A stretch of DNA of 25,782 bases from Tubiluchus corallicola (Eukaryota; Priapulida; Priapulimorpha; Priapulimorphida; Tubiluchidae), in the NCBI GenBank assembly GCA_030141605.1, contig JAQGDQ010001779.1, positions 1-25,782 on the forward strand, read 5' to 3'. Made by a program: the position numbers and the translations under genes. The notes beneath the pieces were generated by a model. The model worked only from the letters and a program-made list of their open reading frames with translations. It was not told the DNA's origin and did not search any database. This document shows, piece by piece, positions 16,835 through 25,738 of this stretch. Numbering within the stretch: the first letter of the stretch is position 1; every line of letters starts with the position of its first letter.

Positions 16835-17492
16835 TGTAAAAGAAAAGTAGTATGGTAAATACTTGGGTGTGTCATTTTAGATAACATAATGACTTGGAAA
16901 TCATATAAAGGGTAAAACTTGCTGCTGTATCACACAAATTAGGCTTGTTGTACTACATTTAAACTCCAGAACATCAGATATGTTTAATATGCACCAATTG
17001 TCGTTTTACCTGTAATAATAAATTACATCAATAAGTTTTTAGCAAAAAACATAAGTTTTTGATACAGGTAAATTACTAAATTAGTTTACGTGATTTTCGT
17101 CTATAATTATACAAAAATAACAGCGAAATAGTCCTAGTTGCATAAAGCAGTTGAATAAAGATAATTAGACACTTACACGTGGTCTCCATGAGTTTTGGCA
17201 CTTATAACTTGCAAAAAAACAATAGAAATCAATTCACAACATTCACATCAGATCAACTTGAATTGCATACCTGGTAATTTCTACCTGGTCAACTACCTGG
17301 TCACATGATTGATGACAGTTAAAGGGGCAAGACCAAATTTAACAGGTAGGGAAACGTGTGTGTGTACATAACACTTGCTATTCTTTACCTATATATCTTT
17401 ATCTATTTATGTTTGCTATTAATCACATGTATTATAGCCATGGATATCTTAGAATTAATGAATAGAATCACCGTGAATCTTTGTTTCCGTAC

Positions 17493-17545
17493 AGGTATTA
17501 TAATGGCTCCTTCCTGGGTTCATACCGGAAATAATCGTTAGTAAC
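17493..17545 (+). repeat. Repeated module, copy 2 (5' part only)
   Basis: ACAGGTATTATAATGGCTCCT matches 16667 onward, preceded by a T-rich tract, and is open for a short distance. The 3' half shared by copies 1 and 3 is absent. Just before it TACCTGGT occurs three times at 17268-17302. Confidence 0.4.
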
Positions 17546-17803
17546 AGTAAGCGCATTTCCGAAATTATGTATACGCTGTTTTATTTGCCTGACGTCATCA
17601 TTGTCACTTCATCACCCGAAGCTCAGTCGTCCGTCTGAGGTGTATTGTAAACTTCCAAATTTCGTTCAGAAAATAAAATAGGAAAACAAGCCGGAGGTGA
17701 CGTAACGCATTAAAACAATGTTTGGCTTCCAGAAATTCTTTGGGTAACAGATTCAAAGCAAAACCGCTACGGTAGCGTATTAGCGCATGATAAACGTACC
17801 TGC

Positions 17804-17949
17804 TTACAAACAAAACGGTACTTAACATGATTGTTTCTACTCACTCTAGTATATTTCACTCTAGTATATCTCACTCTAGTATGTTTCACTCTGGTATATT
17901 TCACTCTGGTATATTTACAAACAAAACGGTACTTAACATGATTGTTTCT
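17804..17949. repeat. 15-bp minisatellite bracketed by 35-bp direct repeats
   Basis: Five units of TCACTCTRGTATATT fill 17841-17915. They are flanked by two 35-bp copies of a sequence beginning TTACAAACAAAACGG and ending ATGATTGTTTCT (17804-17838 and 17915-17949). The minus-strand frames across it are open by periodicity only. Confidence 0.9.
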
Positions 17950-18159
17950 GCTTACAAAATGCGCAAAAGGGAAGTAAAGATGACATAAAAGTAGGAAAGG
18001 CTCTTTTGGCACATACAAATGTCTTATTTTAAGTAGGTGATATATTATTAAAATATGTGTGAATTATGCGGAGTTATTTTAGTCAATTACAGATAATTTT
18101 TATGTATATTTGAACAGAAGCGGGCGTTCCGGGCATTACTGATTCCTAACCTTGATAAT

Positions 18160-18334
18160 TAGCGTTTTTAAATACGTCTCATCTCATTTGTCTGTATCAT
18201 TATCATCGTTTTGATAGCTGATTGTTTTGAGCTGTTTTGTATGTATGCACTTCATAATTATATGTATAATAATTACTCTTTTTGTATTTAAATTTTGTAG
18301 GGTAATTTTCAACTGAATGCGAGTGACAATTTAA
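18160..18334 (+). repeat. Repeated module, copy 3 (3' part)
   Basis: AATTAGCGTTTTTAAATACG to GCGAGTGACAATTT matches 16714-16834, with about 65 bp extra in the middle. It ends close to the poly(A) region of the minus-strand Gly/Tyr-rich gene. A possible acceptor and short frame precede it at 18112-18162. Confidence 0.55.
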
Positions 18335-18365
18335 ATGCTATAACAAAAAAACTCATGCGTACAAT

Positions 18366-18371
18366 TTTATT
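18366..18371 (-). terminator. Poly(A) signal of the Gly/Tyr-rich gene
   Basis: AATAAA on the minus strand lies 42 bases after the stop codon at 18415-18413, implying a very short 3' UTR with cleavage near 18345. Confidence 0.7.
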
Positions 18372-18412
18372 TCAACAATAAAGAATACAACAACAACAAA
18401 CATTCCTCGTGC

Positions 18413-19180
18413 TTATTCATAGACGGTTCTTGCAGCAGCATTCTCTACACCATATGAGGAGCCCCTCTGAGCACCGCCCTCAGCATAACCATATCCGGCT
18501 TCTCCCTCTCCGGAGGCATAGCCAGCTCTTCCGTACGCTGCTTCACCGTATCCGCCTCTGGCTTGCCGATTGGTGGCGCTGTTCTCGTGGACTGCGTGGG
18601 TGTAGACGGAGCGAGAACGTTGCGTGTTCTCCCTAGCCTGACCGTAGCCTCCAGCTGCATGACCAGCCTCACCGTAACCGGCGTCGTACCTGTCCCTGCC
18701 GTAACCGTAACCAGCTCGTCCGTAACCGCTTGCATGCTCTTGTCCGTATGCGGCAGTGGGACCGCCATATCCGTATCCAGTTCCGTATGAGGTAGGATGG
18801 GTGGGACCAGTACCGTAGCCGCCACCATAGCCGCCGCCGTAACCGTATCCTCTGCCACCGTAACCGCCACCGTAACCGTATCCTCTGCCACCGTAACCGT
18901 ATCCTCTGCCACCATAGCCGCCGCCGTAACCGTATCCTCTGCCACCATAGCCGCCGTAACCTCTGCCGTATCCACCATAACCGTATCCTCTGCCGTATCC
19001 ACCACCATAACCGCTACCATAGCCTCTACCATAGCCATAGCCTCCGTACCCCCTGCCATAGCCTCCATATCCTCTGCCGTAACCGTAACCACCGTCCCCT
19101 CTGCCGTAACCAGCTACACTAGGCCCATAACTGTAACCGGTGTCGTAACTGTCATCATCGTAGTCACTGCAGTAGCAGAG
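18413..19180 (-). CDS. Gly/Tyr-rich secreted protein, exon 2
   Basis: This exon encodes 255 residues after a TTTATTTCAG acceptor (19190-19181) and joins exon 1 in phase 0. The mature protein begins with an acidic stretch (SDYDDDSYDTGYSYG). A long array of GYG/RGYGGYG repeats spans about residues 35-150. A more complex Ala/Glu/Arg/Gly tail (AGYGYAEGGAQRG, ending ARTVYE) completes it. Only two Cys are present (LCYC near the signal peptide), so no disulfide scaffold. Such composition is typical of arthropod cuticle, silk or attachment proteins and of some Gly-rich antimicrobial peptides, usually exported and sometimes crosslinked through Tyr. The total of about 269 residues is complete from start to stop. 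The exact role cannot be told from sequence. The frame stays open upstream into the intron, but splice sites and a separate signal-peptide exon show that this is not coding. Confidence 0.88.
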   Translation of the reverse strand, partial: LCYCSDYDDDSYDTGYSYGPSVAGYGRGDGGYGYGRGYGGYGRGYGGYGYGRGYGSGYGGGYGRGYGYGGYGRGYGGYGGRGYGYGGGYGGRGYGYGGRGYGYGGGYGGRGYGYGGGYGGGYGTGPTHPTSYGTGYGYGGPTAAYGQEHASGYGRAGYGYGRDRYDAGYGEAGHAAGGYGQARENTQRSRSVYTHAVHENSATNRQARGGYGEAAYGRAGYASGEGEAGYGYAEGGAQRGSSYGVENAAARTVYE

Positions 19181-19454
19181 CTGAAATAAAAAATCAGTTC
19201 CATTTATCACGGCAAGTAGTAAAATAACGAAAATATTTAGGCTATGTTTAAATAACGAAAATATACTGTGCCACTGTAGTAAAAATGATAGGCTATTTAG
19301 GCTATGTTTAAATAACGAAAATCTGTAGGCAAGTAGTAAAATAACGAAAATATTTAGGCTATGTTTAAATAAAAATATACTGTGCCACTGTAGTGCCACT
19401 GTAGTAAAAAAAAGTTAGGCTATGTTTAAATAACGAAGATATACTGATACTCAC
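19181..19454 (-). other. Intron of the Gly/Tyr-rich gene, built of about 60-bp repeats
   Basis: The donor GTGAGT (19454-19449) and acceptor TTTATTTCAG enclose 274 nt. TAGGCTATGTTTAAATAA occurs four times (19238, 19298, 19354, 19415) at about 60-bp spacing, together with TGCCACTGTAGTAAAA copies. The intron is a degenerate tandem repeat. Confidence 0.8.
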
Positions 19455-19496
19455 GGCAGCTAAGCTCAAAGCAACTAGAAACACGAAGGTCTTCAT
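19455..19496 (-). CDS. Gly/Tyr-rich secreted protein, exon 1 (signal peptide)
   Basis: Fourteen codons, MKTFVFLVALSLAA, a classic signal-peptide n- and h-region, stop at a perfect GTGAGT donor in phase 0. A short first exon carrying only the signal peptide, followed by one large exon, is the usual layout of arthropod cuticle-type genes. Cleavage probably falls just after the exon junction, around LCYC. The start context is CATCATGA, with no upstream ATG before the TATA box. Confidence 0.88.
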
Positions 19497-19544
19497 GATG
19501 GAAACCAGTAACTACCACAAACAAACTCACACGACTAACAAGTC

Positions 19545-19580
19545 ACACTGTTTTGAAGTCTGTGAGTTTTGATACTTATA
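19545..19580 (-). promoter_or_regulatory. Core promoter of the Gly/Tyr-rich gene
   Basis: TATAAGTA on the minus strand (19580-19573) lies about 28 bases before an ACAGT initiator-like sequence (19551-19547). This predicts a 5' leader of about 52 nt before the ATG at 19496. Sequence and spacing are those of a TATA/Inr promoter. Confidence 0.7.
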
Positions 19581-19854
19581 CGACACGGAGCAAACCATTT
19601 TCCGGTTAAAAGGGTTAATTTATCGCTTGCTGGTTTCGGGTGCTGGCCCGTCAATACGAGGTGTCACCTGTGAAGTGAAAATAAGGTAGTCCAATAGCTT
19701 GAATACTGATGTCAAGCCATAGCACTCAGGTGTAGTGTTTACAGGTTGAAAAAGGTCAGAGCTGTACTTGGCTGCGTGCCATTCAAAAGACGAAATTACG
19801 AAACTTGGCGTGTTAAATTAGCTCGTTATAGAAAAATTAGATTAATGTGTAGAC

Positions 19855-20263
19855 CAGGGGTGTGCAAATTATCTGACTAACCAGGCCACATTAAACATTC
19901 CCGCAATTTCTGTGGGCCACATGCAGTTTGGTCAAGTACAGTAGGACCTAATAACGATTTATTTTGCATCCGATTTGCGCACATCATCACTACTGCACTA
20001 CTACACTCGAGAAACCATTTTAGAAGTTATTAAAATTTATATTAAAAACCAAATATTTCGTCATGTCTGACAGTGACATTAAGTGACAACGGTCTTGTAA
20101 GGGTTAATGACATCCGATCTAGAGGAAAAAAACTACCCGCACTATCTTTGCGATATTGGCGCAGCCTTCAGCTGGATCGCGTGGGCCACACTTTCATTAC
20201 GTTGATAAACCTCTTCGCGGGCCGCACAAGATCTCTCGGTGGGCCGCAATTTGCACACCCCTG
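19855..20263 (+). mobile_element. hAT-type MITE, family 2 copy 1
   Basis: The terminal inverted repeats CAGGGGTGTGCAAATT and AATTTGCACACCCCTG... enclose 409 bp. They are flanked by a perfect 8-bp duplication GTGTAGAC (19847-19854 and 20264-20271). The termini are the widely distributed hAT/Charlie-like type. No transposase is encoded. Confidence 0.95.
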
Positions 20264-20271
20264 GTGTAGAC

Positions 20272-20615
20272 CAATAATTTATTTGGAGACACTTTATGTA
20301 ACCAGCTAAAAAATTACCGGCCGTGAGCTTGCGTTACAGTAATTTGTTCAGTCTGTACGTCACATTCATTCGAATTCCAAAAATATTTATACATTTGAGT
20401 TGAAATTTGGTTAGGATAATTAATTAGGATGTCTTGTGTTCAAAACGACTTTCAATTTGCAAGATTCGGCCATCTGTGCCAGGGGGTAGCCAGGTTCTAC
20501 AGTTCATTATTTTATTATAAACTAACACATTCGTATAATAATTCAATTTTCATTCGTCTTAAATGCAAAATCTGATAATTTTTAATTACCTGGTACATGC
20601 GCATTAACTAATTAA
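20272..20615. other. Intergenic, no gene recognised
   Basis: AT-rich non-coding stretch between the hAT MITE and the LINE-like 3' end. No features are supported. Confidence 0.4.
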
Positions 20616-20635
20616 TTATATTAGTAACAATCCTG

Positions 20636-20820
20636 AGAGGGTGGCTGACCTTGATAAGTTCTCTCGCCACCCTTTCACCACTAATCAATAATTACTTCTG
20701 CACTTTATAATATTATTGTATGTTGTACAGATTTATAAATCTCTTAGTTATGTAATTTGCTATTTTAAAAATGGCGATAAACTAATACAATTCAATTCAA
20801 TTTCAATTCAATTCAATTTT
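20636..20820 (+). mobile_element. LINE-like 3' end with stem-loop and ATTCA-type tail
   Basis: A perfect 8-bp stem AGGGTGGC/GCCACCCT (20638-20645 with 20666-20673) is followed by about 100 bp of AT-rich sequence. Then comes GGCGATAAACTAATAC and a short tandem tail of CAATT repeats (20788-20818). Short tandem repeat tails are common on CR1/L2/RTE-type LINEs. The layout parallels 13575-13735. Confidence 0.5.
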
Positions 20821-20874
20821 ATTTTCTCAATAGCAGTTTAGAATTCATGTTAATTATTTTTGTGTTTCATTACA

Positions 20875-21312
20875 GGCCAGAAGGAGCAGCGAAAGACCTA
20901 TTGGTCACTTGGTCGACTGCCCCTTATTAAAAATACAAGTTTACTTACAGGCTCATGACATTTTTATTAAAACAATTCAACTGAAAACAATAGAAATTAT
21001 AAGCAAATCAAAACAATAGAAATCATAAGCAAAACAGAACAGGATTCAACTAGGGGCAAAAATTATATCACACAAAAGCAACAAAATCAAACTCAAGAGC
21101 AAAAACAAAATTCAGTTTAAAGCAAAACATATATGAAGCAACAGTAACAAAAATCTTCGCAAGGCGAAACTAAAAAATCAAAACAAGGCTAGAACAAAAT
21201 ATATAATTAGGCGAGCAGAATTTTTATGATGCAACATTCAATCTAGAGGCAAAGCAGAGTAACCGAATATGTTCATGCAATAAATAAAACTTACTTTCTT
21301 ACTTACTTACGG
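20875..21312 (+). mobile_element. A-rich segment ending in CTTA repeats, probable retroelement 3' part
   Basis: The plus strand is very A-rich with many AGCAAAA and AACAATAGAAAT repeats, and ends AATAAATAAAACTTAC plus a CTTA microsatellite. No open frame of note. It could be a SINE or LINE 3' UTR; weakly supported. Confidence 0.3.
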
Positions 21313-21482
21313 GAAGCAAGCACTTAAAACTGGCGCCGTGACACATGCCAAACAATTTTTAACACATTTATCATACGTTTAAATTTTGTGTTTAAAATCA
21401 AAACACGAGGAGCATACAGTGACTGTGTTAAGGTGTGAAATGAATTGGATTGAATTGAACAAAGTTTAGTTTTTATCTACAG

Positions 21483-21951
21483 CAGGGGTGTGCAAATTAT
21501 CTGACTAGCCGGGCCACATTAAACTTTCCCGCAATTCCTGCGGGACCACAGGCAGTTTGATCAAGGAGCCAAGTACAGAAAGGCCTAATAACGATTTTTC
21601 TTGCATCCGACCTGAGTACATCATTACTACTCCACTCAAAAAACTATTTTAGAAGTTATTAAAATTTATATTACAAACCATATATTTCTACTTTCAGGAC
21701 AGATAGTGGTAATTTCATTACAATGCATATTAGTAATGTGTATCACACAGTCTGTGTACTACAGTGACATTAAGCTACAACCGTCTAGTAAGGGTTAATG
21801 GCATCCGATCTAGTAGAAAAAACTACCCGCACTATCTTTGGCATCGTGGCACGGACTTCAGCTGGATACACTCAATTAATCGCCCGGGCCGCACTTTCAT
21901 TAGGATGACAAATCTCTTCGCGGGCCGCGGGCCTCAATTTGCACACCCCTG
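21483..21951 (+). mobile_element. hAT-type MITE, family 2 copy 2
   Basis: The same termini as 19855-20263 (CAGGGGTGTGCAAATTATCT left, AATTTGCACACCCCTG right) enclose 469 bp. The flanks ATCTACAG (21475-21482) and ATCTAGAG (21952-21959) match at 7 of 8 positions, a slightly decayed target duplication. It holds about 60 bp more than copy 1, including a segment around TTCATTACAATGCATATTAG. Confidence 0.92.
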
Positions 21952-21990
21952 ATCTAGAGTGGGACGTTTTGAACATATATCGTACTTTGT

Positions 21991-22676
21991 GATGAAATAA
22001 AAAACTCAATAGAGGAGAAACTGAACAGAATGGATCTCGTTATAAACAAAAATAAAACTGAAGAGTTTCACATAACACGCCATGATGATGAATCATGGCA
22101 AAGATGCAAGTATCTGGGTAGTCTGCTAGCAACAGAGGATGACACATCAAGACGGAAGATAATGGCATTATCAGCTTACTCAAAACTCACAAAAGTTTTT
22201 GAGAACAGGAAGATTTCTTTGGAAACAAAAATTAGAATATTCTCAGCCTTAGTTGAAACTGTATTTCTGTATAACTCTGAACTCTGGACATTAAAAGCAA
22301 ATTATAAAGCTGAAATCGATGCGTTTCAAATTACAGAAACATTTTGGGTATTAGATAGCCAAAGAAAATTTCAAACAAAGATCTATATGAAAAAATAAAA
22401 GAAGAACCTTGGACAAGAAAAATAAAAAGACGCCATTTAAGATGGAATGGGCATATGCTTAGACTACCTGATGACATTTCAGTGAAGATAGCTCTTCAAC
22501 AAGCCATAGAAGCAGCTAAAAAACCTGCAGGAGGACAAATGTTAACATATTTAGATTTTGCACAGAAAGATTTAATCACGTCAGCATTGATCCTTAGAAA
22601 TAAATCCACCTGGGGCATTGCAGCGAGTAGGGAGTCCTCACTGGACATGTGATTCATTGGATGATGATGATGATTA
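21991..22676 (+). mobile_element. LINE reverse-transcriptase C-terminal fragment, frameshifted
   Basis: From 21991 a frame encodes the end of a non-LTR reverse transcriptase region: KCKYLGSLL-like (here RCKYLGSLLATEDD), RRKIMALSAYSKL, ISLETKIRIFSALVET and FLYNSELWTL. Near 22355 the frame shifts by one, and DLYEKIKEEPW, RRHLRWNGHMLRLPDD continue in the next frame to a stop at 22650-22652. Homology also looks shortened around the shift. The RT active-site motif and everything upstream are missing. The copy ends in an ATG/GAT microsatellite (22659-22675), a typical 3' tail of RTE/CR1-like elements. It is a dead copy. Confidence 0.8.
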
Positions 22677-23100
22677 TAACATTTTTAATGTAAATGTGTA
22701 TGTTGTAATATAAAAATATTTAGTACTCTATCTGTTTTGTTGCAACTGTCAATGTTCACTGTGTTTGTAGTTTAACCCTGCACCTGATGTTTTTATGCAC
22801 TAGTGATGTCTGTCATATGCAAGTGTAATGTTTTATTAACATCTTGAGATGTTCAAAATTTTTACAAGACAAATAAAGATTTTATATATACTATATACTA
22901 TTTCTTGCATACTTTATATATATATATATATATATAGTCATACCACAATCCTGGTACAGATTATTCAAATTGGTACAGAACAAGGCATCATTGATAAATA
23001 TTTAGAACTGATGTCAACATAGCGCAATCTATTATCTTTCTTCCTACCATTTCCACTAACACATCCTTCTACCCTTCCTGTGTGATCTAACCTTTCTCCC
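22677..23100. other. AT-rich repeat debris with TA microsatellite
   Basis: Sequence resembling a retroelement 3' UTR ends in CAAATAAAGATTTTATATA near 22869-22890. A TA repeat fills about 22910-22937. No gene is recognised. Confidence 0.45.
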
Positions 23101-23150
23101 AGTTCTTTTTTTGTTCACTCATCCATTCTTTTTTTATCGGGTTCACATGA

Positions 23151-23189
23151 CAGTGGGCTTATACAAGCCTTTGCTTCTCTAGCCCACTG
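23151..23189 (+). repeat. 9-bp perfect stem-loop in probable retroelement 3' region
   Basis: CAGTGGGCT (23151-23159) pairs with AGCCCACTG (23181-23189) across a 21-base loop. About 140 bp further, the plus strand reaches AATGTGATAATAATAAAC. The order stem-loop, AT-rich stretch, GATAATAAA tail parallels the LINE-like ends at 13575 and 20636. Confidence 0.45.
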
Positions 23190-23599
23190 CAGTACAATTA
23201 TTCTTTTATGGTAACGATAGTGTATGAAACATAATAATTTAATACAGCAGATGTAATAATTTTGATGTCACTGTGTGCTTAATGTCATTATATTGTACTG
23301 AATGTGATAATAATAAACTAAAAAAATCGTTTTAAAAACCCAACATACGTAAACGATAATATATATTCATCCGTAAATTTTATTTACCCACGTCCATTTT
23401 AAATTATATGTATATATTGTATATAGTCTATTATAATTTTCGTGTATTGTAATGTATATTTTGTTTTAAATTTTTGGCACAGTAGTTTTTAGTTTGCACT
23501 GGACGCATTTGCCTTTAACAGTTGTGTGAATTTTATTTTCATGCTGCGATGTTCTTTTATGCTGATGAATATCCATTTTTTATGGCAAATAAAGATTAC

Positions 23600-23935
23600 A
23601 TATATATATTCTCATCTTATCAGTTTTCAGTGAAAGAAATATCCCTTTCAGTTCTCAGTGAAACAAAACATATATGTATATATATATATATTCTCATCTT
23701 ATCAGTTTTCAGTGAAACAAAAATCCCTTTCAGTTCTCAGTGAAACAAAACATATACATATATATATATATATATTCTCATCTTATCAGTTCTCAGTGAA
23801 ACAAAAATCAATTTCAGTTCTCAGTGAAACAAAACATATATATATATTCTCATCTTATCAGTTCTCAGTGAAAGAAAAATCCCTTTCGGTTCTCAGTGGA
23901 AGAAAAATCCCTTTCAGTTCTCAATGAAACAAAAC
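23600..23935. repeat. About 80-bp tandem repeat with embedded AT microsatellites
   Basis: Four units each contain a TA repeat, TTCTCATCTTATCAGTT, and two half-units of form CAGTTYTCAGTGAAACAAAA. The half-units are themselves a roughly 30-bp direct repeat, so the array is composite. Frames across it are open by chance and are not genes. Confidence 0.9.
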
Positions 23936-24093
23936 AACAAAAGTTTTACGACAATGTACAGCATTTATTTTGTGCAGCATTTCCTATATAATACACACGC
24001 ATGATTTGAACATCAATTGTAATAGCGTTTATGCTTTTGATTCCTTATTATCATTCAACCTCAAACTTGCACCATGATATGTGCAAAGTAACG

Positions 24094-24128
24094 CGGGAAC
24101 TACTTTGCAGTGCAAAAAGTAGTTCCCG
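24094..24128. repeat. 13-bp perfect inverted repeat
   Basis: CGGGAACTACTTT (24094-24106) pairs with AAAGTAGTTCCCG (24116-24128) with a 9-base loop. A smaller palindrome TTGCAC/GTGCAA lies just upstream (24067-24086). Too short to be a typical microRNA precursor. Confidence 0.6.
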
Positions 24129-24430
24129 ACAGCACCTAGGCACTTTCTACTGTACCAACAAAATATGCCAAATTGTATCCAAAAGTGGCAATTCCAATTT
24201 TTACACTAAACGCTACCTGTATGTACATTAATTATCAATACACAATCGCCATATTTATCATTGTAAACAATTTGCCAAAGCCAGAAATCCAAACAAATGT
24301 AATAGCAATGCTGTTCAAATATGCAAACAAACAAGCTCTTTAATGTAAGTTTTTTGTACAGTAAACCTGGCCATAATACAGTACATTGTTAGCAGTGTGA
24401 TACGCTCCAGGCAAAATATAATATGAATTA

Positions 24431-25190
24431 CAGTAAACCATGTATAACTTGAACACCTTGGACACAAGTTACTGTTAGACAATGTTATCAACGTGAGATA
24501 TTTTTGAAATTTTGACCAAACAGCATGCGGAAAAAACGTTCTAGCGGCGCCTGGTGGGACTCTCGGAGGGAGATATGTGGCTCTTTAGAAAGAGGAAGAA
24601 CAGGGCTATACAATGATGTGGTCTACATTTTAGGACAGGTCCACCAAGAGGAGTATCGACAAGTTAATTAGATGTTCTATTTTTGGCAATTTTCGCTTGG
24701 AAAACTGCTGACACAAAGCCATTGTTGTGACGTCATCTATTATACTCTGTTTATAACCTTATAGCTTTAATTCAGTAAAAGCTGCTGTTGCTGGCTTTGT
24801 GTTACAAATGAGGACTATGTAGGATGTTCGCGTATTATTGATTAGAAGTGTATTTACAAGCAAACTTTTTTGCGGGGCCTTTGCTAGTCTAGTTATTAAA
24901 CCACGTTCGTTAAGTCATGTTGTGTACAACGTTCTGCTAAGGCAATGCAAGAAATCTTAGCATTTTTGTTGAAACTAGCAGTAATGTGGCACATACTGAA
25001 CACTATCGCGTATGATTTCTTGCTCGGGAGGCTGTTCGAGATAGGCGAGATAATTTCACTCAGATTCTAACTGTACTGGGAATTCGGTTAGAGTTACGCG
25101 ATGTTTGGTAAATGGGAAAACGAAAGGGAGAATTCCTTCCACGAGATCTGTTCAAGATACGCAAGAATTCAAGTTACACATAGTTTACTG
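24431..25190 (+). mobile_element. pogo/Tigger-like non-autonomous DNA transposon
   Basis: The left end CAGTAAACCATGTATAACTT is mirrored by the right end (reverse complement CAGTAAACTATGTGTAACTT), matching 22 of the first 24 bases. Both sides are bounded by TA (24429-24430 and 25191-25192), the Tc1/mariner-pogo target duplication, and CAGT termini are usual in pogo/Tigger. The 760-bp interior has no transposase. Confidence 0.8.
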
Positions 25191-25192
25191 TA

Positions 25193-25417
25193 TTATTATT
25201 ATTATTATTTTTGTTAAGCTGCATTAATGAAGTTGACGTCATTCACTTAGTAGACAGACATTCGCTTAAGAAGGCAGGCATCTTTCACTTAAAATTCAGA
25301 CGAGCCGATGACATGATTTGGGTAATTTGGTTTGGGCAAATTGTCTACTAACCAAATACAAAATAATACTTCAATATATCAAATATAATATTCATAAGTC
25401 AAACCTGTATAGATGCA
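25193..25417. other. Short intergenic stretch with ATT microsatellite
   Basis: ATT repeats directly follow the right end of the pogo-like element (to about 25210). The rest is unremarkable AT-rich sequence. Confidence 0.5.
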
Positions 25418-25738
25418 TCTGTGACATTGTACATCAGAGTTCTTACTTATCTGTGACATTGTACATCAGAGTTCTTACTTATCTGTGACATTGTACATCA
25501 GAGTTCTTACTTGTCTGTGACATTGTACATCAGAGTTCTTACTTGTCTGTGACATTGTACATCAGAGTTGTTACTTATCTGTGACATTGTACATCAGAGT
25601 TCTTACTTATCTGTGACATTGTACATCAGAGTTCTTACTTATCTGTGACATTGTACATCAGAGTTCTTACTTGTCTGTGACATTGTACATCAGAGTTCTT
25701 ACTTATCTGTGACATTGTACATCAGAGTTCTTACTTTA
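25418..25738. repeat. 32-bp satellite, ten head-to-tail copies
   Basis: The unit starts TCTGTGACATTGTACATCAG and repeats exactly every 32 bp ten times from 25418, with only A/G changes at the unit end and one C-to-G change. The high homogeneity suggests recent expansion. The units are contiguous without unique spacers, so this is not a CRISPR array. Confidence 0.97.

Noticed and set aside
17767-18018. Frame with YTRVKYTRV repeats
   Set aside because: It is generated by the 15-bp minisatellite; no gene structure surrounds it.
18797-19189. Plus-strand frame rich in Thr/Val/Ser opposite the Gly/Tyr-rich exon
   Set aside because: It is the antisense shadow of GYG codons. The minus-strand gene has signal peptide, splice sites, TATA and poly(A) signal; the plus strand has none.
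23522-23927. Plus-strand frames with FSSYQFSVK repeats
   Set aside because: They are produced by the tandem repeat and AT microsatellites.
25418-25738. Regular 32-bp repeats considered as a CRISPR array
   Set aside because: Units are directly joined with no unique spacers and the genome is eukaryotic.
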